The notes under the pieces: generated by a model
Databases searched by the model: none
What the model saw: only the letters and a program-made list of their open reading frames with translations
Told to the model about the DNA's origin: nothing
Shown here: positions 16,970-24,745 of the stretch, piece after piece
How the letters are laid out: each line of letters opens with the position of its first letter
How positions within the stretch are numbered: position 1 is the first letter of the stretch
Assembly (NCBI GenBank): GCA_003135435.1
Contig: PLBR01000057.1
Location: 2,682-47,442 of the forward strand
DNA from: Nitrospira sp.
GTDB taxonomy: Bacteria; Nitrospirota; Nitrospiria; Nitrospirales; Nitrospiraceae
Length of the DNA stretch: 44,761 nt
Reading direction: 5' to 3'
Program-made: the position numbers and the translations under genes

Positions 16970-17515
16970 ATGCAACTTACAAATCCCGAAAGATTGATTC
17001 TCGTCATGCTTGCTGAGATCCATGAAAAGTTGGGCATTCAGAAGGGCATTGATACAAAGCTGCTCGCGAAGTCAATCCACACCAACAACACTTGGGCGTT
17101 ATCTTGTGAACTGCCGGGAATTATTGCTGAGGACTCTCCTGACACAACGCCTCCTCAGGTCACAGAAGTTAGTAAAATTCTCGCTATGTGGCGTTCTATC
17201 GAAGAGGCGTATCAGTCCTTCAGACCTACTGACAAAGCGAAAATCAAGACTGAGGCTAGCCCATTCGGTGAGCACGTTCAGTTCACTGGCTTCGATGGCA
17301 ACAACGAGTCCAAACACATGGGCATTGCCCGATTCTTGATCGAGCAAATGGACAGCTTTTCCCACTTCACAGGTCGCAACCTCAACTCACATTGTCCTGT
17401 ACTTGATGAGTATCGCCGTATGCTGACGGCATACGAACCGATGCAGGGAACCCTGGTTGGTCACGGTCTTAACGCGGATCAAGTCATTGAGATTCTCAAC
17501 GCTAAACGCGCCTAG
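16970..17515 (+). CDS. YfbU family protein
   Basis: The product, 181 residues, begins MQLTNPERLILVMLAEIHEKLG as in YfbU proteins and later shows the family block VQFTGFDGNNES, IARFLIEQMDSFSHF, LDEYRRMLTAYE and a terminal LNADQVIEILNAKR. E. coli YfbU is a small cytoplasmic protein of poorly known function. GGAG lies 7 bases before the ATG. It stands alone on the plus strand, divergent from the structural operon with its own promoter. Base composition looks more AT-rich than the host genes. A role as accessory or defence cargo, or in lysogeny control, is inference from position only. Confidence 0.85.
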   Translation: MQLTNPERLILVMLAEIHEKLGIQKGIDTKLLAKSIHTNNTWALSCELPGIIAEDSPDTTPPQVTEVSKILAMWRSIEEAYQSFRPTDKAKIKTEASPFGEHVQFTGFDGNNESKHMGIARFLIEQMDSFSHFTGRNLNSHCPVLDEYRRMLTAYEPMQGTLVGHGLNADQVIEILNAKRA

Positions 17516-17652
17516 AAGGGCTGGTACGGGCATGAGCTTGACGGCAGATGAGGGTCGGCCTGAACCCAGACATTCCCTACGTCATACCCATTGAGAAAAT
17601 ACTGACCGAGCCTTGAGCGCCTCCTCCCGGTGGGGTGGGTGGTCGGCTTGTC

Positions 17653-18137
17653 TTACACGTCGTTCGTTGATCCTGGGGCGATTGCGTGAGGTGTGGAGGG
17701 CATGGCGAGGAGTTCCGCGAGAGACTTCACAGGTTTGCTGCGCCGATGCAATCCTAAGGCGAGCAAGCTACGCTTGAGCCCATCGACGATGGTCATGCGC
17801 TGGACCGTGAGAGGGTGAGCCGATTTCTTTCGGCGGTTAAAATAGCCGACCTGCCCGAGGTAGCCATCGACTTGCGAGAGGATGAACTGATCTTTCACGA
17901 TCAGCTCCACGACGATCAGCTCTTGTTCGAGAGTAGGTCTCGTCCACCCAGACTCGCCAGAAGGTTCGCCCGATACCCTGACATGGCCTGCATCGCGGCT
18001 GAACGGCCATCTAACTTGAGATGTCTGCTCTTGAGTAGCCTCGAAAGTCCATGTTTTTGACGTGGCACACGTCGTGCTTGCGCCTCTGGTGCCAACTCGT
18101 TTTGGGCACCATCGGCTAATTCGTCAGTGTTATTCAT
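17653..18137 (-). pseudogene. Phage-type protein of unknown function, split by a single-base frameshift
   Basis: The first part (ATG 18137) reads MNNTDELADGAQNELAPEAQ, is basic afterwards (RRVPRQKHGLSRLLKSRHLK), continues ALSGYRANLL-like (QAMSGYRANLLASLGGR) and stops at 17916. The second frame continues naturally as RPTLEQELIVVELIVKDQFILSQVDGYL, then LTVQRMTIVDGLKRSLLALGLHRRSKPVKSLAELLA. The join fits one missing base after GGACG near 17947. The layout (SLGG..., a long helix, then R+K residues and SLAEYL-like end) resembles small phage/plasmid hypothetical proteins that I cannot name. The track lists the halves as separate ORFs. Confidence 0.6.
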
Positions 18138-18193
18138 GGGTTACTCCTGATAGAGTGTCAGTCATTGATTGTTTCGGGCTTGATGCCCAAGGA

Positions 18194-18988
18194 ATGGACA
18201 ACTGCATGAAAACAGTACCGCTTGAATCTTGGGAGAGCTTTGAAAAGGAAGTTTCCACCTTCTTTTCCGATTGGCAGAAGACCAAGAAGGAGAAGAGCGG
18301 TCATGTATCCATTCCCATATTCAGAGGACATGCAAATGCTTCCTGGATGCTGCAAACAACATTGGAGCGTTTCAGCGGACGCACGTTCGATACCGAGGAC
18401 TACTACCGGACGATGCGACACGTTAGACCAGCCGTTGTTTCCATAACCGAAAAAAACTGGGGCCTTCCTAAGATGTCTGCTATCGGTGCGCTTCCGCCTA
18501 CAGGGTATTCGTTTATGGTTTACCTCCGACATCATGGGTTCCCCTCACCATTGCTCGATTGGACACGTTCTCCCTTCGTTGCCGCATTTTTCGCCTTTCG
18601 TTCACGGGAGAAGCAAACGGACGGTAAAGTTGCTATATATTCCTATATTGAGTGGCAGGGAGACGCCCGAAGTTTCATGGGGCAAGCGCCCACCATTCAT
18701 GGTTTAGGTCCCTATGTTGTGACCCATAAACGACACTATGCCCAGCAATGTGAATACACCATTTGCTGGAAAAGGGTCGGCGACGGCTACGAGTACAGCA
18801 GCCACGAGGAAGCCTTTTCGGATAACACGTCTGACCAAGGTGCATTGACAAAGTACACTCTCCCTGTGAGTGAAAGAACAAAAGCTCTGAAACAGTTGTA
18901 TCGCATGAACGTAACGGCTTTTTCTTTGTTCGGTAGCGAAGAAAGCCTCATGGAGTCCTTGGCGTATCAAGAAATCGAAGACGTATAG
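18194..18988 (+). CDS. FRG-domain protein
   Basis: I place the start at ATG 18194 (MDNCMKTVPLESWESF) or 18206; the track start at 18062 runs antisense over another gene. The FRG domain is clear: VSIPIFRGHANASWMLQTTLER near residue 35 and YLRHHGFPSPLLDWTRSPFVAAFFAF near 110, ending with a KQLYRMNVTAFSLFGSEESLMESLA helix. FRG domains have no settled activity but often occur in anti-phage and mobile-element settings. It is the last gene before the right att site, the usual position for cargo in satellites. Its DNA is AT-rich compared with the host. Defence function is inferred, not shown. Confidence 0.85.
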   Translation: MDNCMKTVPLESWESFEKEVSTFFSDWQKTKKEKSGHVSIPIFRGHANASWMLQTTLERFSGRTFDTEDYYRTMRHVRPAVVSITEKNWGLPKMSAIGALPPTGYSFMVYLRHHGFPSPLLDWTRSPFVAAFFAFRSREKQTDGKVAIYSYIEWQGDARSFMGQAPTIHGLGPYVVTHKRHYAQQCEYTICWKRVGDGYEYSSHEEAFSDNTSDQGALTKYTLPVSERTKALKQLYRMNVTAFSLFGSEESLMESLAYQEIEDV

Positions 18989-19068
18989 TCTCAAGAATGC
19001 CACGAAGCCTACTGGTGCCAACGTGGTGCCAAGCATGTCCCATCTCCCGCCACTCACAGCCAGGTGGC

Positions 19069-21249
19069 TCATGTTTTCTTCTCGCGTTTCGCTGGTGATT
19101 GCTGGCTCTCGGTGGGTGCTGTCGGGGAAGGGGCATGATACTCTGTCAGGCTGACTTGCCTATCGAAGGCCAAATTGAGGAGGAAACCCAGCACGTCTTC
19201 TTCCGTTCTGAGGTTGAGACTCTTCAACCAGAGCCGCGTCAACCCTCCGCTGGTATCCGGTCCAAAGTGGATGGTCGACCCAAATCCTGGAATCGTCGTT
19301 TCATACGCGAAACTGACCTCGTTGAACATCACGTCCGTATTCAGCCATTCATCGGCCGCCTCTTTATATCCCGTCGGTGGCGCCTTCTCGTACAGCCCTT
19401 GCCCCATTCTCACCAGACGATTCCTAAATGGATCGATCGGCGACCACACGCCAAGGTTGCGATGGAGGCTCGTAACAAACTCCAACGGCGTTTTGACAAG
19501 TCCCCGATAATTGGCGATGTTGTTAAAGTCTGCGGAGGTCAAGATCGCGATCAAAACCTTCTTGATGTCGCCGCCGGAATCGGTGAACACCGACGCGACT
19601 TCGTTCAGAAGAGATGCGGAAGGCCGATCGTTGACAAAATACACACACAACTTCTTGGCGAGATGCGCGGCAGTAGCGGGATGGCGCGAGGCGATTGCAA
19701 GCACCTGTTCACCATCACCGATGCCGGAGGACGACACCGTCTGTCCCAAGAACAGCTTCGATCCAGGACTATGCCGACCGGCAATGAACCGGAAGCCTGG
19801 CCGGGACACGTCCAACGTCGTCCAACCCGTAAAGGCTTTGGCCGCCTCCACAATATCGGCCTGCGTGTAGCCGTTCGGATTCCCGTTCACATCGACTCCG
19901 AGCGTATGCAGTTCTTGTAATTCCCGCACATAGTTTTCGTTCGGATTTTCTTTGCGATTCACATCGGTGTTGAGATAAATCATCATCGCGCTGCTCTTGG
20001 CGCTAGCCAGAAGCAGATCGAGGAATTTTCCGAACACATTGGCCCTGAACGCCTCGTTCTCTGCAAGTTCGTACTGCCCCTTGCCATGGGTTCGGTAGTT
20101 GGTATTGAAATGGTTGTCCCAGAAATAGACCATCTTCTCCCTGAGCTGCCGCCGACTGTACGCCTTTCGAATCAGATCGTGATCTTGCAACTCACTGAGT
20201 GACGGCGCCGGGACGTCCGGCAATCCATCTTCGGTTCGCCAGTCGGCACGATCCGCTGCGAGCCGCAGACTGAGCGCTGAATCGTCGAGCACGGTCGGAG
20301 CCGGAAGCGGTTCGGTGCTGTGCAAGTTCGTCGGCCAAGGCCTATTCGGATCCAGCTCAAGTTGTTCCTTCATGTAGCGAATAGCCCAGGCACTGGTCTC
20401 CTGAGCCATGAGGTGCGATATGGCGTTGAGCTGATTGGGAGTGCCGCCGTACGCCAATCGATTCAGGACATGGTACGCAGGCCAATTCGGCGGAGCCGGC
20501 GGCAATCCAGCCAGCGGCGGTCCCAACGGGGGCGCTGGGGCCGCAATCGGTTCAGGTGGAGGGCCCGGCGTGACGGGCTGGGCCGTGAGGACCTGCTGGA
20601 GCCCCGGTAACTGTCTTCTCAAATTCTGCGCACTTCTTCCCCCGCTTGAGGATGATCCCCCCGATCCGGCCGCGCCCATCGATGAGCCAGACGATGCCGT
20701 TGACGCCCCGGCGATTGCCGAAGACGCCGGCACCCCAGGCGACGTGGTTGCGATGGAACTTCCAGACGAGACCGGTGGGGCAACCGGGATCATGCCCGCT
20801 GCCGGCTTGGCCATTCCAGCCGAAGGGTCTTTGGTCGCAATTGTCGCTTGATCGACTGCCACCGGCGTACTCAATGGACGACCCTGATCCGCTTGCTGAG
20901 GAGATTCGGATTGAGGCCCGCCAGCCGACGGTTTCCGAATCAATCTCCGAGGTTTCTTTCCGACCTTCGAACGATCGGATTCTTTCTCCGGCTTAAGGAT
21001 GGGTTCCGCTGCTGCGATGGTCGCGAGGCCTTCTGTGCCGCTACCCCGATGGCTATCGGACTTCATGAGCGAATGTCCGGAAGCCGTAACAGTCTCGGCC
21101 GCGTACCGAGAAGCAACATCGACCGTACCGGAAACAAGTCCCTGGAATCCGAACACCAGCATGAGCGCCGCTCCAAGGGACTTCCCGACAACGATGGAAT
21201 CGGTCCGACGTTGCATAGTCATATTTATGTGAGTTGTGACGCGAGTCAT
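19069..21249 (-). CDS. DUF1800 exported protein with replaced C-terminus
   Basis: DUF1800 proteins are exported and usually encoded next to DUF1501; their role is unknown. I start at ATG 21249 (MTRVTTHINMTMQRR) with AGGAAG upstream; a membrane signal LGAALMLVFGFQGLVSG follows. Residues about 90-260 are low-complexity, rich in P, S, G and A. The DUF1800 domain starts at YHVLNRLAYGGTPNQLNAIS and includes REKMVYFWDNHFNTNY, ENYVRELQELHTLGVDVNGNPNGYTQADIVEAAKAFTGW, HDxG-like ISGRHSPGSK and KTPLEFVTSLHRNLG. The natural last 41 residues are gone; after LTEY the element supplies HAPSPTAPTESQQSPAKREKKT. The domain core is intact, so the protein may still function. Confidence 0.92.
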   Translation of the reverse strand: MTRVTTHINMTMQRRTDSIVVGKSLGAALMLVFGFQGLVSGTVDVASRYAAETVTASGHSLMKSDSHRGSGTEGLATIAAAEPILKPEKESDRSKVGKKPRRLIRKPSAGGPQSESPQQADQGRPLSTPVAVDQATIATKDPSAGMAKPAAGMIPVAPPVSSGSSIATTSPGVPASSAIAGASTASSGSSMGAAGSGGSSSSGGRSAQNLRRQLPGLQQVLTAQPVTPGPPPEPIAAPAPPLGPPLAGLPPAPPNWPAYHVLNRLAYGGTPNQLNAISHLMAQETSAWAIRYMKEQLELDPNRPWPTNLHSTEPLPAPTVLDDSALSLRLAADRADWRTEDGLPDVPAPSLSELQDHDLIRKAYSRRQLREKMVYFWDNHFNTNYRTHGKGQYELAENEAFRANVFGKFLDLLLASAKSSAMMIYLNTDVNRKENPNENYVRELQELHTLGVDVNGNPNGYTQADIVEAAKAFTGWTTLDVSRPGFRFIAGRHSPGSKLFLGQTVSSSGIGDGEQVLAIASRHPATAAHLAKKLCVYFVNDRPSASLLNEVASVFTDSGGDIKKVLIAILTSADFNNIANYRGLVKTPLEFVTSLHRNLGVWSPIDPFRNRLVRMGQGLYEKAPPTGYKEAADEWLNTDVMFNEVSFAYETTIPGFGSTIHFGPDTSGGLTRLWLKSLNLRTEEDVLGFLLNLAFDRQVSLTEYHAPSPTAPTESQQSPAKREKKT
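19136..19151. repeat. Right attachment-site repeat (att)
   Basis: Identical 16 bases to 9843-9858. It lies inside the DUF1800 ORF at the codons for LTEY; sequence from here toward 19069 is element DNA that supplies the new protein end. Confidence 0.9.
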
Positions 21250-21530
21250 TGCCGACTTCCTGTTCCTTGGCGACTGTCGCACAATCTCGCACTTAGACAT
21301 TGGAGCAAGACTGGAGCAAGACCAATGCCCCTGAGCAGGCTCGCTACATGTATCGCGCGGAAGATGGCAATATAAGGCACATCTGCGGAGGATCATTCAT
21401 AGGATCGACTGTTAAACCCTACAGAATGACCGCTGGGGGGTGAACCACGTCTGTTCAGGACTGCCAGATCAGGATGGCAGGATCAAACAAGGAGGAATAC
21501 GTATGCAGCAGCCAGTACGCTTCGACAATA

Positions 21531-22196
21531 CTACTTATTCGTCAACAGATAATCGAGTCGTTCGACCTTCACGACCGGCATGATCACGCCGAGGCCTTCT
21601 TGATCATGCGAGAAATCGTATACTATCGATTCGTCAGGAATGAGCCGTCCGGTCATGGCCACAGTCATATAGAACGACTCACCTTGCGCGAGTCGTTGTT
21701 CAAATTCACTCCGCATCGTCGCTGAAGCCTTCGCCAGAAGGTCGCCGGGAAGATTTTCATATTTGAAACGCACAACGCCCCACCGGGTCGGTGTGAGCTT
21801 CGGACCGAGCGCGACGCGAAATCCACCAGCATCCGCATCATACCGAGACAATTCGCCGAACCAGACAAAGGTGATGAGCTGCGTCAACGCCGGATTGCCC
21901 GCGCGCTTCGCGTCGCGCTCCCGGTTCAGCGTGAACAACCGCTCATCATGTCCAAGGTCGTGATGGCCATGGCCGTAGACTAAGCCCCAGTCCGGCGGGT
22001 TTCCATCCAGTGCATCAAGAAACTGCTCAATTGAGTGAGGATCGATCAGAATATGACAGTCCGGCGGCAGAATGGTATGAAGATCCTTGTGCGCAATCGT
22101 CAGGAGAGGTCTCGCACCGATGGCGTCCTCAGCCCACCCTTCTCCAACCGATCCTGCGGTCAGGAACAGAACAGTGATGACCCAAAGAGCCCACAT
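21531..22196 (-). CDS. Secreted protein of unknown function
   Basis: 221 residues with a signal peptide (LWVITVLFLTAGSVGEGWA). The mature part contains LLTIAHKDLHTILPPDCHILIDPHSIEQFLDALDG and a His-rich GHGHHDLGHDERLFTLNRERD segment, then a beta-rich second half (WGVVRFKYENLPGDL, GESFYMTVAMTGRLIPDES). No family recognised. It is the last gene of a three-gene minus-strand group with a short helical protein and an FmdB zinc ribbon; spacing is 9 bases. About 280 bases separate it from the DUF1800 start, with no gene seen there. Confidence 0.7.
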   Translation of the reverse strand: MWALWVITVLFLTAGSVGEGWAEDAIGARPLLTIAHKDLHTILPPDCHILIDPHSIEQFLDALDGNPPDWGLVYGHGHHDLGHDERLFTLNRERDAKRAGNPALTQLITFVWFGELSRYDADAGGFRVALGPKLTPTRWGVVRFKYENLPGDLLAKASATMRSEFEQRLAQGESFYMTVAMTGRLIPDESIVYDFSHDQEGLGVIMPVVKVERLDYLLTNK

Positions 22197-22205
22197 GGGA
22201 TGAGA

Positions 22206-22526
22206 TCACTCCATTGCGGCGGCGATGGCTCGCTCAAAACTCGCGCGGAGGGCAGCGACCGCCAGCTGCTCACCCGTCAACACTCCACATTCGATCAAAA
22301 TTGCCACGCGAGGATTTGGATCGATACGGCGCAAGGACTGCCTGCTGAGCCCTGCAGACTCAATCATCTTTTGATAGGTACCTAGCCACGAGTCGGTTAC
22401 AGCACGCAGCCCGGCATCGGTGGGTTTCATCCGGCCAAGCTTTACCTGTTCAAGCAATTTGGTAAGCGGGTCGGACTGAGAGATAGTGGCAATCGCACGC
22501 TGCAGAGCCTGCTCGCCGGACTCCAT
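22206..22526 (-). CDS. Small helical protein next to FmdB-type gene
   Basis: From ATG 22526 the product is 106 residues: MESGEQALQRAIATISQSDP, then LTKLLEQVKLGRMKPTDAG, LGTYQKMIESAGLSRQSL and RVAILIECGVLTGEQLAVAALRASFERAIAAAME. It is all-helical and soluble. The start lies 2 bases after the FmdB stop, so the genes are co-transcribed; the track's longer start overlaps fmdB. No domain recognised. Confidence 0.65.
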   Translation of the reverse strand: MESGEQALQRAIATISQSDPLTKLLEQVKLGRMKPTDAGLRAVTDSWLGTYQKMIESAGLSRQSLRRIDPNPRVAILIECGVLTGEQLAVAALRASFERAIAAAME

Positions 22527-22528
22527 GG

Positions 22529-22756
22529 TCAATTCGTGGAACAGGAGCCGGGGCCACGCGGGTCTCCGCAACTTCCGCAGGCACCTCCACCATTGCCTGG
22601 CAGCACCCATCCATCCGTACCACCAACCCCGAACGAAGAGATTTGTTTCTCCAGCTTCGTGGCCCGGCACTTTGGACAGGCGGCTTGCGTTGAGCCATAC
22701 ACCAACAGCTCGAATCGATGATTGCATTCCCCGCAGACATATTCGAAGATAGGCAT
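22529..22756 (-). CDS. FmdB-type zinc ribbon protein
   Basis: The 75 residues start MPIFEYVCGECNHRFELLVYG, followed by ACPKCRATKLEKQISSFGV: two CxxC knuckles in the exact spacing of the FmdB/CxxC_CxxC_SSSS family, with SSF replacing the usual serine run. The tail is glycine rich with GGACGSCGDPRGPGSC, a typical C-terminal Cys cluster. The family is regulatory or structural, without a proven function. It heads the minus-strand three-gene group. Confidence 0.85.
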   Translation of the reverse strand: MPIFEYVCGECNHRFELLVYGSTQAACPKCRATKLEKQISSFGVGGTDGWVLPGNGGGACGSCGDPRGPGSCSTN

Positions 22757-22827
22757 AGATGGTACTCCTTATTCTGAGGGGTATTATAAAGATCGGGCCT
22801 GCCACTTCGCAATCCGCCGGGAGCTGT

Positions 22828-23100
22828 ATGTACCAAGAAGAAAAAACATTTACTCTTCGATTCAGCCTGGAGGCTTCGTTTCCTGACGACTATGAGGGCG
22901 ATGAGGAGCACCATGCCTGGGTACGAGAGTGGGAAGCGCGAATCAAAGCGGATCTGCTCAAGGTGGTCTTCGAATCATTGCGTCAACACCAGTCCTGGCA
23001 GACGCACGTGCGTAATCGCGGGAAATCCCCTGCCGATGAAATTGAAATCGTCCTCGCACGGGACTTCTCTAAACCTCAAGGATTCAGCCTGTCGTCATGA
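22828..23100 (+). CDS. Small protein coupled to hemW
   Basis: I start at ATG 22828 (MYQEEKTFTLRFSLEASFPD) with GGGAG upstream, giving 90 residues; the track start at 22759 lies too close to the divergent fmdB. The protein is acidic and contains DDYEGDEEHHAWVREWEARIKADLLKVVFESL. Its stop overlaps the hemW start as ATGA, so translation is coupled. No family is recognised; co-expression with hemW suggests a link to radical SAM/heme trafficking, but this is positional only. Confidence 0.65.
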   Translation: MYQEEKTFTLRFSLEASFPDDYEGDEEHHAWVREWEARIKADLLKVVFESLRQHQSWQTHVRNRGKSPADEIEIVLARDFSKPQGFSLSS

Positions 23101-24233
23101 CACCCCCTCCCCTTGGTTTGTACCTTCACATCCCCTTCTGCCGACAGCGATGTGACTTCTGCGCCTTTTACCTCGAAATCTATCGCGAGGGCCGCGCCGA
23201 AACCTTCGTGCGATCGCTCCTTCACGAGATCGGACATTCGGCACACCAACATGTAACCCCAGGCCGCCCCATTCAATCCGTCTATGTGGGGGGCGGCACA
23301 CCAACAGCGCTCGCCTCAACTCAGCTAATTACGATCCTGGCTGAGATTCGCACGCATTTCGCCCTCGCCTCAGACTGTGAAATCACCGTTGAAGCACACC
23401 CCTCCACGATCTCCGAACAAGATCTCGTACAACTGCGTCAAGCCGGCGTCACCCGCATGAGTTTCGGCGCGGAATCGATGGAGGATGGCGACCTTACCAG
23501 GATCGGACGGCCCGGTGCCGTCCATGAGACGGTCGTAGCGGTGACTCAGGCCAGAGCTGCCGGATTCACAAACATCAATCTTGATTTAATGTATGGGCTC
23601 CCCGGCCAAAACCTGGAGAGCTGGCAGCGGACGCTCGTCCACTGTCTTGCATTGGCGCCCACGCACCTGTCCTGCTATGCCCTCACAGTCGAACAGGACA
23701 CAAAGCTCGCGTCCAACATCCAGCGCCAACGGAGTCCAGCTCCGGATGAAAGTCTTCAAATTGAAATGGACGAGGCCGCGCAACGGATACTCGGCGACGA
23801 CGGCTATGAGCGGTATGAAGTGTCGAACTATGCCCAACCGGGATATGCCTGCCAGCACAATCTGCTCTATTGGACCAATGGCGAATACCTCGGATTGGGC
23901 CCGAGCGCACAGTCCTATCTGGATGGGACAAGATTCGGCAACGTCGCCGACCTTGCGGCCTACGACACATCGCTCGTGGCCAGCTGCCTCCCTATTGAAG
24001 ATTGCACCAGGCTCTCGGAGGAGGAACAACTCCGCGACGCCGTGATTTTCGGGTTACGCCTGACTCGAGGAATCCCCTCACACCATCTTCATCAGCATGC
24101 CGCGAACTATGGGCATGCGGCAGTCACTGCTCTGTTACTCGCGCAACAGTTGATCGAAGAAGACGGTGTGCGCAGCAGACTATCGGCACGAGGCCGCCTT
24201 CAGGCAGACACCATCGCTGGTCAGTTGTACTAG
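23097..24233 (+). CDS. hemW: HemW-like radical SAM protein
   Basis: The protein begins LGLYLHIPFCRQRCDFCAF, with the CX3CX2C cluster motif of radical SAM enzymes in the HemW arrangement. YVGGGTPTAL, EITVEAHPSTIS, GVTRMSFGAES, TNINLDLMYGLPGQ, HLSCYALTVEQDTKL and YERYEVSNYAQPGYACQHNLLYW are all diagnostic for HemW/HemN-like proteins. It has the GFR-type C-terminal domain but not the longer HemN N-terminus, so it is probably a heme chaperone and not the anaerobic coproporphyrinogen oxidase. 378 residues is normal. Its TAG stop codon is the first three bases of an inverted-repeat element. Confidence 0.93.
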   Translation: MTPPPLGLYLHIPFCRQRCDFCAFYLEIYREGRAETFVRSLLHEIGHSAHQHVTPGRPIQSVYVGGGTPTALASTQLITILAEIRTHFALASDCEITVEAHPSTISEQDLVQLRQAGVTRMSFGAESMEDGDLTRIGRPGAVHETVVAVTQARAAGFTNINLDLMYGLPGQNLESWQRTLVHCLALAPTHLSCYALTVEQDTKLASNIQRQRSPAPDESLQIEMDEAAQRILGDDGYERYEVSNYAQPGYACQHNLLYWTNGEYLGLGPSAQSYLDGTRFGNVADLAAYDTSLVASCLPIEDCTRLSEEEQLRDAVIFGLRLTRGIPSHHLHQHAANYGHAAVTALLLAQQLIEEDGVRSRLSARGRLQADTIAGQLY

Positions 24234-24354
24234 CAGGCTGTTGAAAAAGTCTGCCAGCTTCGTTCTCGCATCGTTCAGACCCTCAACATACCCCTGAGGG
24301 TACGCCCTTCACTCGCTGCGGCCTTGCTGGACGGCCTTTTTGAACAGCCTGCTA
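24231..24354. repeat. MITE-like inverted-repeat element at the hemW stop codon
   Basis: TAGCAGGCTGTTGAAAAAG at the left and CTTTTTGAACAGCCTGCTA at the right are inverted repeats of 19 bp with one mismatch, enclosing about 86 bases with no ORF. The centre holds CCCTGAGGG. A degenerate left half occurs at 5886. The element could also serve as a transcription end for hemW. Confidence 0.8.
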
Positions 24355-24438
24355 GAAGAGGCGAGCCTTCTCTCTAGCGATCATTGACTTTCTCCTTGGG
24401 TCAGGTGGAAACTGACCGCAGTTCACAGCGGAGATGCC

Positions 24439-24651
24439 ATGCCCGTTAATATGGATCCTGCCAAGAAGCGAAGAAGACAGCAGTCGGCGCCAGAGACAGA
24501 TTCGTCTCCATCCGAGAAAGAGAAAACTCTGCCGACACAAACGGTTCAGTTCGGCGAAGAGACGGAAGAAGATCTGGTGAAGGCGCTGGCGGATGCGGAG
24601 CAGAAGAATCTGTGGGAGGCTACGGAAGTCATCGACATGGATAAAGTCTGA
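24439..24651 (+). CDS. Small acidic protein, unknown
   Basis: The 70 residues start MPVNMDPAKKRRRQQSAPET, with GGAG 5 bases before the ATG. The N-terminal third is basic and disordered in appearance; the rest is acidic (FGEETEEDLVKALADAEQKNLWEATEVIDMDKV). It is not antisense to any better gene, so I accept it as probable. After it, 24660-24740 holds short AATGTTGAATG/AACATTCACC repeats and no gene. Confidence 0.5.
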   Translation: MPVNMDPAKKRRRQQSAPETDSSPSEKEKTLPTQTVQFGEETEEDLVKALADAEQKNLWEATEVIDMDKV

Positions 24652-24745
24652 CAACACCGAAACGAAATGTTGAATGTTCAATGCTGAATTTTGAATGAAA
24701 GCCCTACTGAACATTCACCTTTAAACATTCACCATTGAATTTGGG

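Larger units (their letters stand above)
9843..19151. mobile_element. Integrated phage-satellite-like or reduced prophage element
   Basis: The element is bounded by two copies of TGATACTCTGTCAGGC and is about 9.3 kb long. It contains a tyrosine integrase at one end, small DNA-binding genes, an HK97-fold capsid, a large terminase, a DUF1376 protein, a divergent control region, and YfbU and FRG-domain genes at the other end. No portal, head protease, tail, lysis or polymerase gene is visible. Joining the outer flanks rebuilds a continuous DUF1800 frame, which strongly supports precise integration. The right-hand cargo part looks more AT-rich than the host by eye. Confidence 0.9.

Noticed and set aside
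19099-19920. 273-residue plus-strand ORF
   Set aside because: Antisense to the conserved DUF1800 domain.
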